Origin: Rhabdornis inornatus
Lineage: Eukaryota; Chordata; Aves; Passeriformes; Rhabdornithidae
Assembly (NCBI GenBank): GCA_013397075.1
Contig: VWZS01002237.1
Span: 434,001-498,000, forward strand
Direction: 5' to 3'
DNA: 64,000 bases
The translations under genes and the position numbers were made by a program. Shown piece by piece: positions 14,201-29,200 of this stretch; position 1 is the first letter of the stretch, and each line of letters starts with the position of its first letter. The notes beneath the pieces were generated by a model. That model made no database searches and was not told the origin of the DNA. It was given only the letters and a program-made list of their open reading frames with translations.

Positions 14201-17200
14201 TTGTTCCAACCTCAGCTTGAGACATTCATGGATAACATTGAGCAGGACTCGGCAGAGAACTAAGAATGCAGGTTCAAAAGATGGCAGATCCATGGATTTC
14301 AACTCTTCCCATGATACAGCACTGCATTTTTGCTCGCAACAAGGTGGGAAATTTAGTAACTGCACATAATCTGAACATAACATGGGATCTGGAAATTCTG
14401 AAAACTGTAGAATGATACAAAAAATAGGTATCATGAAAAGGATCCTTAAGTCTTTAGAATTTTGGATTTGTTTTAAGTAGCATACACAGAAGTATTTTAA
14501 AAAGGTAATAGTCTATTAGCTGGCAAGTCAACCACACAAGTTTCAAGTTTATATCACTGGGGGATTTTTAAAGCTAACTTCTTTTTTAATGATCATCAGT
14601 CTCAGGAAAAACAACTATGGACCCTTGGGAATGAACAAAATCACTTACTTTACGTTTCTGTTATGACATCATCTAGAGAAACAAGTGTACGCTAAGCTAC
14701 ATCAGGTACATAACCTCATTTCCTTTTCAAATACATAATGTATATATTGACACAAAATTCCACATTGTAAATTCTTGTAATATTCAAAGAAATGTCACTA
14801 GCTAACCTAAGCCAAAGTACTGAAAAAGTACCTTTTGAATTGTGGTAGATTTTAAATTTAAACTGTTTAAAAAAGGAAGATGAAATATAGACCTCAAGCT
14901 AGTTTGTTGTTTTGGGGATTTTGGGTTTTTTTTTTTAAATAATAAACTTACTTTCATTTACATTAAGATTCCATTTAAATTAAATTGCTTTTCTAATTAG
15001 AGAAAATAATTGAGACTCTATGAAATAAACATCCTAGAAATCTAAACTATATACCTTCTGATAACATTCTAAGCAAGGCTGTAGACGGGGGTATTCTGGG
15101 ATTTAATTTAGAAAGAAAAGTTGGACTGAAGAGCATGTGTAGCTCCTAAAGATAGCAACACACTGGTCATCATTTAAGGATAAGATTTGTTTCAGATTAA
15201 GTTTCTTTTATTCTTATTCTCATTTCTCAGCTGCTAACTATGACATTTGAACATCCTTCATTCATATAGTAGAAATAACTAGCACTTTCTAGGTTTTTCT
15301 TCAGCCAAATTCAAATAACATCACTACAAAAAGGGAGAAAAACATTACAGTAATTAGAGTATGATAATGATAAAACTACTGTCTAGAAAGTTTAAAAAAC
15401 CTTTTAAGCTCATAATCTAGCAGAAAATTAAAACACGTATTTAAAAGCGTATCTTCTTAGATGGAATATTAATGTCTTCTTTTTACTCTCTTTAAAAGAA
15501 ACTTATAGCACCAGAATAGCATCAGAGTTAAAGATTTTTATACAAGGAGTTTTCATTAACAAACAGATCATGAAAATTCTACACTTCCACAGTACAACAA
15601 AAAAATTTAAGAAATACAAACCTCATGGTGATGCAAATATAGTTTGGGGAAATTCAGTTATTATAAAAATATTAAAGAACTAGTCTATGAGCAAAAACAA
15701 CACAGCCAAATTGAATAAATTTGTATATCCTTTTCTAGCATCAAGGACAACAGTAAATGACATTAGGGCTTAGTACTAGACACCTAAACTACTATTGTTC
15801 AATCTGACTAATCTTAATCTTCTGCATGCCCAATCTGAAATGTTTCAAATACTTCTTATAAAAACTTCAATAAAAGCTCTAAGCTGTTTATTGAGATTAT
15901 ACAAAAACCACACTCTAAAGTGGAGCCAGCTGAATAAACAACAAACAGGGTACACAAGGTGAAATAAGTTCTATTAAAATAACATCTGATTTCATACACT
16001 AAAATTAGAAATATTATCCATCTTCACCAAGAATGAAATTGCACGACTGCTACACAGAATGGACTCTATAATGCCTAGAGCCCTGTTAAAGTATCAGAGC
16101 CTATAGATGAATCAAACATGTTTTAGAGAACACTAAGATCAGAAATATGTATAAAGATTTACACATATTTAGGATGAAATGAGCATTAAAATGTATACAG
16201 TGGAAGAATACAGAAAGAACATTTTAGATGCGTTTTAGACACCGTTTAAGCAACAGTAGAAACAAAAGGATGTCCAGAGACTTAGAAGTGTAAGTATACA
16301 CATAAACACAGAGTCAGGTTACAAAAGTAACAGAAACAATAAAGATTAACAGAATACTACCAACTCTGTCAGCATGCAAATATCGAATTGACCTGCACCA
16401 AAAAAAAAAACCAAACCCCCCCCAAAAAAAAAACACTACATTCAAAGTATTGTCAGGTGCAAAGACCAAGAAATTGAAACCCATCTCTTCCATTTTAGTA
16501 TGAAGTAATCTTTTGCTGCATTAAGTACCACAATTCTGACACAGAGTTATTTGTGGTCTTCTGATAACATCCTTTAAATGCCGGTGCAGGAAAGCAGTTT
16601 ACAATTTATAACATTCACCTCTACTAAAAAACATTTCTTAAAAGAGAATAATATTCCAAAGAAAAGGCAGTAACTACTGAAAATGAACATTCAAAGTAGT
16701 CACAAAGGTAGAGAAGGGAGAAAAGATTACCCTTACATCTTATACATGTCATCCAACACTACATTAGCAGAAAGTTAATTCTGTGAAGCTGCAGCAAAAA
16801 CTCTAGCTACTTAATGTTTCATTAACTTGTTTTAAAAACCCTTATGCAGTCAAAACTTTTGAGGTATTTCGCAGTTTCAAAAATACATTCAAAGTCCATT
16901 TTCAATACCCCCATATTACATCTTGTTTACTTTGATTTTTTTTAGATTTATTTCAACCTATATATTGAGCTGAACTTTCTAAGTGTATGTGGTTTGGGGG
17001 TGCTTTTGATTACTGCAACTAGGTTAAGTTTTGCTTAGGCACTTGACTCCAACAAAATGTTCACTCATTTCTAAAGCAAATTTTCTAAAAGACAAGCTGA
17101 AACCAATTAGAGAATAAATAAAAATTCAACTAATGGCTTCATTTGTACAGTAATATCTACACTAGTAACAGTACAAATAAAAACTTTCAAAATCAAATAG

Positions 17201-20200
17201 CTTTATATTTATAAATTTATTCATCCTAAAAAGATAACCTCTAAGGGAGATCAACAATTCTTGTTCCTTTTGCAAATGTGACAATCAACATTAAGAGATC
17301 TGCAACATTTTAAAGACCACATATGGTATCTGTATCAGAACAGGCATGCTGGCTAAGAGATGCCTTTATCAAGAGTCACAGTGTCACTTTACAAAGGAGA
17401 GCAAGTAATCCTTACCACCAATTTTTCCTAGCATAAAGATGCCTGCAAGTTAGATAACAGTTTATATCCAGAATCAATACTCTGTCTTGAAAGAATTAGT
17501 GACCACATCTTACAATATGAAACTCCTGTCCTTCAGTAACTGCTTAATTCCTACACTGGTTTTATTAACTCAGAGTCACTCTTAATTAAGAATATAAAAT
17601 GGCCCAGAGAAAAACATTAATTAAGCTAAAATCCAGGTAAAGAATGCAACACACCAACATGACTTGTTTTCATAGATTTCAAGGTTGAGTCCATTCATTC
17701 ATGCCCTCTCTCCTCAAGCATAATGTGCCACCATGATACTTTATTTATGCAGACGAGAAAAACCACCAAAAAAAACTACAGTGACATTTTTATAAAGAAT
17801 GTCTTGCAGGAAACATCCAGTCTTGAAGACAAGAAAAATTACCACCTCCATAGCTGATTTTTCTCACAATTCAACTGTTGGGCCTAATTTTCCACAATGA
17901 TTTTTCCGACTTGTTGATTTAGACATTAGAAAATATAATGAACAAAGATGTTATCACAAAAATGTCATTTCAATTACAAACGAGAACAGAGTATGAAGCT
18001 TGGGCTTCAACAAATTCAGTCAAACAACAGATTCATTTCCATGGAAGGAGAACTGGGTTCCTAATCATAATATACACTGTTTTTCAAAAACCAACTAAGC
18101 AACCAAAATGTTCCTAAGATCCCAATTCCTACATTTTCATTTAGGAACAACACAGCAAGGAGGTACTCCTGTTATCCATGTACACTAGTAACCTACCTCC
18201 AGCTGGTGATCACTCCTTACCAACGCCATACGGGCTCTTTGCAATGAACCATGCATTAGCTTGTGCAGTCTTAAAATCAGTTTCCTCAACCCCATTTGCT
18301 TCAGTGCTTTATCAACAAACGGCCTGTAAATAGAGGTCAAACAGTGTTGGCTGCAGCTTCCCTCAGCATTGCATTCTGGAACAACCCAGGAAGTAGAGTC
18401 ATCCTCAGATTCAAGCCTATCAAGCCTCCTTGAAAAATGGTCCTGAAAGTCAAAATTTGGCTTGTTAGTAAAATTGTTCTTGATGGCTTGTCTAAGTTCC
18501 TCAACATTCTCCTCCGAGATTTGTTCTTCACCATCACTCTCCTCTGTGCATGTTCCTGAGGATTCCTTTACTTCTGTTTGCCTATCAATGTCTTCATCAT
18601 CTGGATCATTGTCCTTAGACGGTCGAGGAGAAGGAATTTCAAACACTGGCCAGCCAATGTCAGAAAGATTTTTGATGCCCAATACAGTTCCCATAATCCT
18701 TAGTTTCTGGTTTAAGTCTTTTGTAATATTTAACCATAGACAGAGTGCCTGCACCCTGTCTTGGAAGTCCCTTGCAGCATACTTTTCGTAGTCCTTTTGA
18801 AGAGCCTGCAGAGATGGATAAAGTGCTTCTATGTACTCCAGCAGCTCCATTATTCGCTTTACCTGCTCAAATGAAACCCGCTGGCGATGGAGGTGTTCAT
18901 GGTAACTTGAGTAAACCAAAGCACTAGCTCCATGTGTTGATTTGCAAACTCCTTCCCCTGAAGTACCATTGAGACTAGCTCCATTTTTTACAGAGGAGAA
19001 GCTTCCATAGTCCACTTTGAAGGTGAGGATTTCATTGATGATATCGGGGATAGCCTGACGGGCTGCATAGAGATAGAGGTCTTGGTCATTAATGCTCCGG
19101 CCAGCATGCCAAGCTTGCAGCTCCAGCCAGATCAGTTCATTGGATCGGTTCAACCAGACAGAGGAGGTGTTCTCCTGTCCTCTTTGTTCCCTGTCCTTTT
19201 TCTTCGAGACTGAGGTAAGTTTTAACAAAAGCCGCAGGGTTTCAAAGAATTTTAACCGGTCTGCCGGGCAATCAGTCCTAGAAGTCTGGCGTGTAGTTCT
19301 GGGTATTGGCATGGGCACAGAGACTGGAAGTTTAGCATGGCTACAGCCAAGGCTGAGGTAAGGCTTATTGAGATCAACATCTGGAATTGTTTTTTTTGGC
19401 AGAGATCCACCAACTGAGTCTAGCATAAATGAGCACTGCACATTTTTCTTGTGATCTCGTTCTGTTGTCCTTAGGGCATCCCTGATCTTTTTCCCTTGCT
19501 TATAGCTGTGCTCCTCCACATTCTCAATGGTTTTCCCACTGTCTTTATGCAAAGACTGAGATGGCACACTCATCTTTTCTGTAAGCAAAGAAAAAAGAAT
19601 GTGACTGCAGCAACAAGAACAAGCATTTTTCAATTCAGCTCCCAATCACTTTTCTCAGGTTGAGCATAAAAATGTTTAATATCAATAAAACAAAATAGGC
19701 ATGGATAGAAGTAAAACGTAGTCTTATTATTAGAAGTTACCACTAGTATACCCTAAAGGAAAGGATTTTTTCTTTTTCTCTTGCTTTACCTCTTTTGTAG
19801 AAAGGACCTTGAATATGCCATCTACTGAGAAATGAGTATGGTCAAAAGGAAAACAATGGTTTCTAAGCTCATTTTGCATATATTTGTCACACAATCTCCC
19901 AAACAAAAACTCAAGATGCAACAAAGCATTATTTACAGAATCAAAGTCAAACAATTAAAGAGACTCCACTGCACATGCAATTTCATAAAAGCTGGAGTAT
20001 ATACAGGTTTTGCAATTTAGCTTGAGTGTACCAATCCTGCCTCTTGGGAAGGTTGATCTTGGTTCTGTGAACCCCTCTGTCATCTGCATACACTGCCTTA
20101 GTACCTTGAGCCTACCTCCCCACCGTCACAACACACAAATACTTGTATTTTTCCTTACTATGGACAACAGCCCTTTCCCACCTAAAAGTGCAATCTCCTC

Positions 20201-23200
20201 CTCACTTCCTGTTATTTTCTCAGGAGCAACAAACTTTGACACTTTTCTGCAAAACTATGAAAAGCACTTCAGTCTAGGCTTTGTGGACCAGAACAGGAAG
20301 AACTACTTGGCATGAAAAGAGTGGTTCTCTCTCTCAGTGGTAGGCAGAAGAGAATCATCTGTATGCAGACTACTAAAGTCCAGTAGTTCCAGTTGATCAG
20401 CAGCTGGAACACAAGCTCCATGGTCACAAGGCCCCTGCTCACTCAAGAACAGAAAAAAACTTTCAGAATGACAACCAAATACTTTGTCTATTTTCACTGA
20501 CCACAGAGCTAGGCCAGGGAAAATGCAGGAAGGGGCAATTTGCATTGGCAGGCAAGCAGACAGAAAATGGAGCTTGACAGAGATGAAACATACACCCACT
20601 TCACACAGACTTCAAGCAGATTAGCAATGAATCAACTTCTAACAGTACTTTTATGTTGAAGATTTTGGTGGCCTTGCAAAATAAATTAAAATCCTATTAC
20701 ATGTGAAGATCACTTTCTTAACTTACATTCTAGACAGGGGAACCTCTAGATTCCTGCAGTTTGTATTTTTAACATTATTCTCCTTTATCCTTTTACGTTA
20801 TTCTCCTTTACCATCAATATTAAGATTCCCCACACCACCAAAATACATTGAAAGAAAGATAAGTTTAAAATTATTCATTATTAGACATCCAAAAAGCCAT
20901 AATACTTGAATGTTCATCATTCTTAACAAAGCCCAGGCACAATAATCTACGTAAATTGTTTCAAAACCCTCTCATCTAACAGATATCAATGATTCAAATA
21001 CACCTGAAAGTCCTGCAATAAATTAATATTAATGCTATAATTGTACTGCAGTATTGCAATAGACATAGATATTGCATACGCATAGAAATACAGACTTCAA
21101 TTAATTTGCAAAAAAAAGTTCAGCTGTACTAACAAATTTCGAGTTATGATTACTTTTAATCCTACAAAGGGCAGGGGGTTTCGCAACTAAGCCACTATCA
21201 GTTGATGAGAGGGAGCATGTGGTGGAGTCTGAGCTCTTAAACAGGTCATTAAAACAAAATATGACAAAATGCATGTGAAGAACATGATGGGGGTAGGAAA
21301 GCAGGGTGAACAGTGTCTCTCAAGTATGAAGCTGCAAAAATTTTATACTATAAAGCAAACAAGGGCACTGCTGTTACACAGTATGTGGAGAAGCTAACAC
21401 ATTAGTACGTAAGCAAGCATTCATGGAGTTCAGGAGACACAGGCACCTCTGAAATGCATTTAGCTTAGAAAAATGTGAGCCCCATGGAACTTCAGCTACA
21501 GGAGAAACAATTCAGAAACTAAACAGACTATTGCATCAATTTATGTTCGGATACCAAATGCAAGTTTTAAGGAACTTGGTGTTACAGGAATTAAACAACC
21601 AAGTATCAGAAGCACAAGTTTGCCAAGCCCCTAATTCCCAAAATTCTGTCAGTAGTCTAAATAAATATACCTTAAATCTTATTTGCAAACATCTGAAAAG
21701 TTATTTCAAATTCACATTTTTAAGTGACTAGTTACATCGAACCAAGCCCTGAATGAATTCACTTACTTAAGTATAACCATTCAAGATCAGTAAGAGCATA
21801 CGTGTATGCTCTTACTGAGCATAGGTCAACAAACTACTCCACAAGGTTTTGGGCTGGCTTTTTTTTCCCTCTTCATAATACAAAATAACTGTTCTGAGAT
21901 GGTACACATGGGCAAAGTTTAAAACAAACAAACAAACAAAAAAACTATGAACTTTCCCAAAAAAGATACTTTACACACTACCTAATTAATCAGAAAAAAA
22001 CCGCAAACATATTTTAAGATATTAAAATATTAAGATTAATGATAACAAAGAACAAATTATCATATCCTGTAAGGAGTAAGAACCGTTCCCCTCACAAATA
22101 AGAAGACCTTGCTCCAAAAACTCAAAATCTATAAGCAGGGATAAACAACAACTCCTTGTTTCTCATGAAGGTATTGATCTTACACATGTGCTCACAAGCA
22201 AAGACTAGCAATGAAATATATTATATTTCTTTAGTATCACAATGTCCCTGTCTAGAAACTAACTCTTTTTAAACATATAATGAAACAACAACAACAACCA
22301 AAAAAAAAACCACCAAAAGCAAGAAAAGTTTACAAAACCACTCTAAACAGGCTTAAAATAGAGTTAATGTTGCAACAGAAGAATTTTACTGGCTTTAAAA
22401 TGTGCCTTTTAGCAAAGTTAAAGAGGCTTAATAATTCCAATGCCTACAGTTAACTGGCAAGAGTAACAAGATTTCTCTGTAATTTCATATAAGGAAGAGG
22501 TATTTTGGTGAACATTCTCTTCAGTGACGCTATTTTAAGGTTGCATTAAGTGAAAGGGAAACAGAAGCTCTGGAAAATGTTTGTACTGGTCCTTCTTTTA
22601 TTATGAACCTGTATTTCACAGTCCTACACAACCAAAGAATTGACTTATTCCCTTAGTCACCCCAAACAATTTACCCTCTTCTTCCCTACATTTTACCTCA
22701 AAAATGTTATCCTTGCTATGCACTCTAATATTTCCTTGTTTCATGTGAAGCGATTTTAAAAATTGCTCCCAAAACATTAACTGGCAATAGTCAAGCTGCC
22801 ATAACTGGTAAATAATTGTCTGACATAGTTTGTTATTTGTTTAAAAATGTATTAAACAAACAACAAAAAACCACACAAAAACCTAGTTGTATTCTGTATG
22901 AAAACACTGAACATACAATCTCAAAAGGCTTTTTTGCACCCATGAAATTTCAACAACAACAAAAAAATCACTTTAAGCTAAAAGGTTTTATTATTTGGTA
23001 CCATTAACTTAGCAACGTTAGAAGAAAAACACATACAAGTATGGGTTTTCCCCCATTATCTCTTTATACTGAAGCATCAAAAACAAGCAGGAGTAACTAC
23101 ACTAAGTGCTTCACTGAGTAAAGAATAATCACTGAAAACTGTATTTTGCAATGAACAGCCTGTGAAGTGCTTCAAAACACGAAAACTGAGCAGAAAAGCA

Positions 23201-26200
23201 GCTACACCATTAGTACAGATGACAGAATCGCAGAAAAAGTGATTAAAAAATACTTCTGAAACTAATTTTTTCCAACTTTCTGCTCGAAACCGGGTTTATT
23301 TCAAAACTAGTTTAGCCTGCTCATGATCTTAACCAGTTCTGTTTTAGAAATCTCCAAACACAGAGATACCACAAGAGAACAATCCTTCTGGTAAACTTCA
23401 TCATTTAAGCACTCCCACAGCAAAATTTTTCTTCTAATACCCGAGAGTTTTTCCCTGTTGCAACTCACAACAGCTGCCTCCTGTTCTTCCATTGCACCTC
23501 AGTATCCAGCTCCACCTTCTGTATAAACCCTCCACCAGGTAACAACAGGCATGTTAGGAAACAAACCAAGACACCACGCCTACCTTTCAAAGTGGAGCGG
23601 CCAGCAGGTCTGCTGACATTGTTTTTCTGATGCTTTGTTGACATACGCTTCATCTGGCGGGGTGTACTAGGGGGAGAAGCGCCATAGAAAGTGTCAGCAC
23701 TTGCTTCATCTGATAATTCCTCAGGGTCAGATTCAGAGATCTTGGAAGTAGCATCTCCTGATTTGCACTCTTTTCTGCAGAGAACAAGATAAATCATTAC
23801 ATTCAAGATAAAGGAATTTTACTTGCAATATCTGTTTAGAAAGCTAATTCATCCATAAATCCCAACCACAGTCAACTTCCTGTATTTTACTGCCACATCC
23901 ATATATATTTACCCATGTATTTACCCATTTACCACGTGTATTTTTTGCATATCCCTAAGGATAAGTTTCCAATCAAATAAATAATAGGCAACATACAAAG
24001 AGGATGGTATAGGCAGAGTGTCACTAGAAGAACACAATGTAAACATACATATATATATCTCTTTCTGAAAAAACTTGTGGCAAGCCTAAACTAAGAGGTG
24101 CACGAAATAAACCAAGGTTCAAACATACAAACATCATGCAAGATGTTCAATCTAATCAGTAGGAGGGACAACAGCAAAGGTCTTCCCTTCCATCCTCCAC
24201 TCCCTAACCACTCACACAAAGACAATTTCTAAAATCACTCTCCCACCCTTCACAAAACTTTCATCTAGATATGAAAATATTTTTCACAGATTTTAACATC
24301 AAGAATATTAATACCATTAATATCATAAATAAATACTATCACTCCCCAGTGGTGCCATACATGCAATTCTCTTGCTTTAACATGTATCAGGGAGAAGAAC
24401 ACATACCATTTTCAAAGAAAGAAAAGAAACGGTTTGCCTCTATTGCCTCATTTATTTCTGAAGCAGGTCTGCAAATAACAACTCTACAAAACTCTCAGTA
24501 ACTCTTGACTCTAGTAAAAGACACTAAGGCAAAGAAACAGTCAATCTAAATCAGTGCAAGATAGCATCAGAATCCAGTAACTTCAACTTCACTCGAATCA
24601 CAAATTATACTTTACTTGCTACTGCTTTAGGGGCAGACAAGGAACGTTACTCATACCCTAGTTAAATGAGCCTGAGTTACTGCAGCAAGAAATATTTCAG
24701 AATATCGCCAGCTGGTAGAACAGCAGTAAGGCTAACAAAAACAAACAAAATACAGATATTGTACCTTTTCTTGGCCTTTAGCTAAAAACAGAAATAAGTA
24801 TCTTAGCATGCAGAACAGTTATGTTCTCTACAAAGCCACAAAACACTTAATGCATGAAATACTCTTTTCACTTTGCTCTTCTCACTCTACTACTTCAGCT
24901 TTGAGAAGGCAGCAGGCAAGTTCACCAACTTCTGCAGATAAACTTTATTGGTTACCCAACAGAAATGACCCAGGTGATACCACAGCACCACCTGGAGTCT
25001 TGGGAGCACCCTACAATCTGGTCATAGTGACAACCACACAAAAACACCAATACTTTTAGTCTGGTTTCCTTGCCTTGGGATATCATGCTGTTACAGTGTC
25101 TTAGCAATGTGATTTAACCAGCCCTCACCACCCAAATATTAAAAAAAAGTATTACAATTGTTCCTACAGATCTTGTGAAAATATGTGGATGAGTAAGAGA
25201 AACGAATCTTGTAAGCGCTGAGCTGGGAAAGTGGAAATCAAGTTTACATCTTTTTGGATACCAGAAGATCTTTATTTCTGAGAACGCTTGTGAACAGCGC
25301 TACTGCAAAAAACACTTCAGGTAGAGAACACCCCTCTGATCTTCCCAAAGACAAATCAACCACAAAAGACTAAACCACATAAAACAGAAGTCATTAGTTC
25401 CAGTGCTTATGGAGCCACTTATTTTTTCAGTGATCTCACTGGCCTGGCAAGGCACAGGGTGGGGTGCTGATGCTCTTTGCAGAGGCTGGCAGAACAGATC
25501 CTGCAAACACTCACGTTAGGTCTCCAAGGCAGTTTTAAACTAGGACAGGTTACCTCATTAGGAAAGACCAGTGAAAACACTGTTTCCCTTCTGTTTAAAA
25601 GTAAACAACCTCTTCGAAGAACCTAACGATCAAACCTCTCCACCAAGCTGAATACAGTGATCTTTAAAGAACTTAAGGCAATTTTGGTCAGTATCGCTGG
25701 AGGCATGTGAAAGATCTGTAGATGCAGCCCTTACAGGACTGGTTTATTGGTGGACTTGCATGTGCTGTTTTACAGTCAGACTCAATCTTAGAGGGCTTTT
25801 TCAACCTAAGTGATTCTATAATTCCACCTTGTTTGTTTCTTGCTATGTCTGATGAGAGGGCATGAGCTCCAGAAGTATCCGAATTACCTCCAACCTCACA
25901 TCTGAATTACATACATACCTATACAGCAGCATCCAGTATTACTTACTTAACATTCAACCATTTTTGCTGGGTAATTTAGTAAGATGTTCTTTGATAAGAA
26001 GCACAGCAGACATCACAAAACATGCAGCACTTAAAATCATATCACCAAACAAGCAATCATGCTCTCGTTCATAACAACAGACCCAGTCTTGCTAGCAGCT
26101 GGTGAGATGATCTAACCAAAGCTGGCTGGTCAGCTTAGAGAGAGAAAGGCACAGGTTGCAAAGCAAGTTTTAAAAATCCAGCATGCTCAGTTTAGGGTTT

Positions 26201-29200
26201 GTGTGCAAAGACTATACCTCAACTCAGAACTCAAATCAGTGCCAATTAACACAATGATTCAGTTTCATCAGTGCAAGCCTCATGGTACAACAACGCATTA
26301 AATATACAGGGTATGAACTAAAGCAGCTACATCACCTTTAACATGCTAGGATCAATTTTTCTAATCCAGACAACAACAGACATATGATCTTCAGCAGCAA
26401 CACTCTAGTATTAAAATCAGTTATTGATTTTTACAGATTACTGACACAGCATTTGCAATATTTGTGTGTTATTCACCGTCATCAGCTAACTATAGACTAA
26501 TTAAATCTGCCAATCTATAAAACGCAGTGCTGGCAAGCCTGAATCAGATTATAGTGTAGGTTATTAGACAGAATTGTTGTTTCCTAAATACTGTTGCAAC
26601 CAGGGTTGAGAAACATTAATCAAGGCTAATTTCTTGGTCGCTACCAAGATATGCAGGTTTTCTCCCCCACAGCCAGTGAGAACCATCCAAATCTTAATTA
26701 GGCTTACACACAAGAAGTGAAAGCTAGAAATGTGACAAATGCAGTTACTATTTGCCAATAGCAGCCTAAACGAAATCCCTACAAGGTAAACTAAAAGTGC
26801 GTCATTTTCATATTCTATTTACAGGCTCCAGCCTCAATTTTAATGAGAAAAACGCTTCTTGGAAATTTACCCTTGGAATATAAGAAAGACTGTAGCCAGG
26901 ATGCATAAATCACAAATATTGGGAAAGTTTTAACAGCCGTATGGTAAAAAAACAACAACCAAAGCAAAACACCTTGACAGCTCTGAAATGCACCAAAAAA
27001 AAAAAAAAAAACAACAAACCAAGAAAGTTTCCAAAAATTAACTACTGTATGTTACACCAGGGTGCATTTCAACCAGAATCTGGAAAGACAGAATATATAG
27101 TTTCTTTAATTTGCACTTCTAGATGACAACGGGATTTTTATTTTTTTTAACTAAGCAAAACTGATGGCAATGTATCTACAATTCCAGCTCAGCCATGAAA
27201 AATCAAGACAATTCTTCTAGATTTTCAAAGGCCTGCAAACAAAAATAGGAAGCGGGACAGAAATTGAGGTATGAAATTTGAAGCAGCAGGACAGGGAGCA
27301 AAAAGTCTGGTAACCACCACTACTAATAAAGGCCACAACCTTTGGAAAAATACATTCATTTATCACTACAAATAAATTAACAGATGAAAATATCATTGAG
27401 GATCACATGGAACATTACAATTAATTAGGCTAAAGTCACACTGAGGAACACGATTTTTAACCAATACAAACTTTTGCCCTTTCCTGAAGCATTATGCCAA
27501 CTTGCAAAGTTTGTAGCAGCCATTAACGAGAGAACATCCTAAAAACTGTGACAGCTATATGGGGAAAACATCTTTTTACTCTTCCTTTTCTAACAGCTAC
27601 CCTCCTCGTAAGTAGGAGTTCAAATACATTAGGCACTTACATTAACTCAGGTTCAGCCACTGCTTATCATCCGACATGCAGCTTAAAAGCTTGTTGGGGA
27701 TCAGAGCAGTAGAGGTCAGTGGACTGGACTACAAGCACATGGCAAGAAAAATTTGAGTTAGGCAGTTACCACACAGAAGCCAGGATCATCGCCCACCACA
27801 AGGGTTTGGAAGCTGTGCACTATAGACACTGCTGCTGTAAACAGCTTCCTGCAGTTTCAAACACATCACACAATGCAGGAATCAGTGAGGCTGTTTCTCA
27901 ACACTTCCTACAGCACCCTGCCATCGTCATACAAAGAACTGCAGTATCTGTACAGGGTCCAGCACCAAATTACCAAGTACCAGCTCCTGACATTCAGTGG
28001 CTTTGTTTTAAAAGCAAAGTGTCTATTTTTCAAATATACACTCCTTAACTCAGATTCAGCTTGATAATTAATGCAGGAAGACAAAGCTACATTAATCTAT
28101 TCTTAGTAATGCACATTCCCAGTCAGCAAAAGTAGCAGAAAACACAGGCACTACACACCGCCAAACACATCTTGTTGAAGTTAAGGTAGCTCTCCCTAAA
28201 AGCAGCTGCAACCAGCCTATTTCAAGCAAAACTCTGACAAGAACTGTCATCACTCAACAGCTGCTGGTAGTGCAAAAAACAAACAGAATTTTTAGTTACC
28301 CATCTTTGCACCTCTTAAAACAGAAAAACAATAAAGTATTCAGTCAGTGCTGCTAAACACCATACACAACAAAACTCTGTAATCAGAAGCTCCAGTTTCT
28401 TTGGGGCAGTACTAGGTTTCATTTTGCTGCAGAAGAGAATGCAATGGTAGTCCTGGACTAACAGCACAATGAAGGAACTTCACTAAACAGTCAGTTTAGT
28501 GACCCTCGGGGTAACAAAGACTGAGGATTAGACAACCTAATCAGGAAAAGAAGACGGAAAACCCTGAAGTTCTGCTACAGTACAGGACAGCTATCTGGGT
28601 AAACATCAGTGTTATGTTGCAACATTAGGAAAGCATCATGCACCCCTACATTTTAACCATTTTTTTAAATTATGTTCTGAGGGAAAGCTGTAAGCTTAAA
28701 TAAATGGATGTAGTTCTGAAAGGTTGCTGAACCGAAAGCAGAAGCAACTAAAAATCCAGCTTTGGACAAGGTAATTTTTGAAGATCTGCTACATGTGCGA
28801 ATACAAAAATGAAGTGTTTGATGCTACTGCATTTACTACAAATGGCCCTAAGTGCAGCAAAAGGAAGTCTTCAGTAGAAGGCAAGGAAAACACCTTGTTG
28901 GGTTTTTTTAATTATATTTTTTATTACAGCACAGCAGGAATTTGCACACAGTATGTACAAATAAAGCTATATGCATCCTGTTTTAAGTCTGGCACAGCAT
29001 TACAGATAAGAAATTTCAAATTATGTTTTAAAGAAGATACAGTACTAGCGTAACAGTTTCAGTTTTAAGAAATATTCTAATCCAAATTCAGCTGTACATA
29101 GCTACATTTTTTTTCTCCCTGAGGAATGAGGGGAAGGCAGGATATATGATCATTTATCTCTGAGGTGCAGGAATGAACAACCAGCATACTGGAAGGAAAA

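Noticed and set aside
19579..19645. Upstream in-frame extension of the exon 3 reading frame with an ATG
   Set aside because: A proper acceptor (TTTGCTTACAG) lies at 19579, and the exon 2-exon 3 junction reproduces the known protein; the extension is intron.
26994..27015. Poly-A run as the tail of a processed pseudogene
   Set aside because: No coding-like sequence or target duplication adjoins it; it is treated as a simple repeat.
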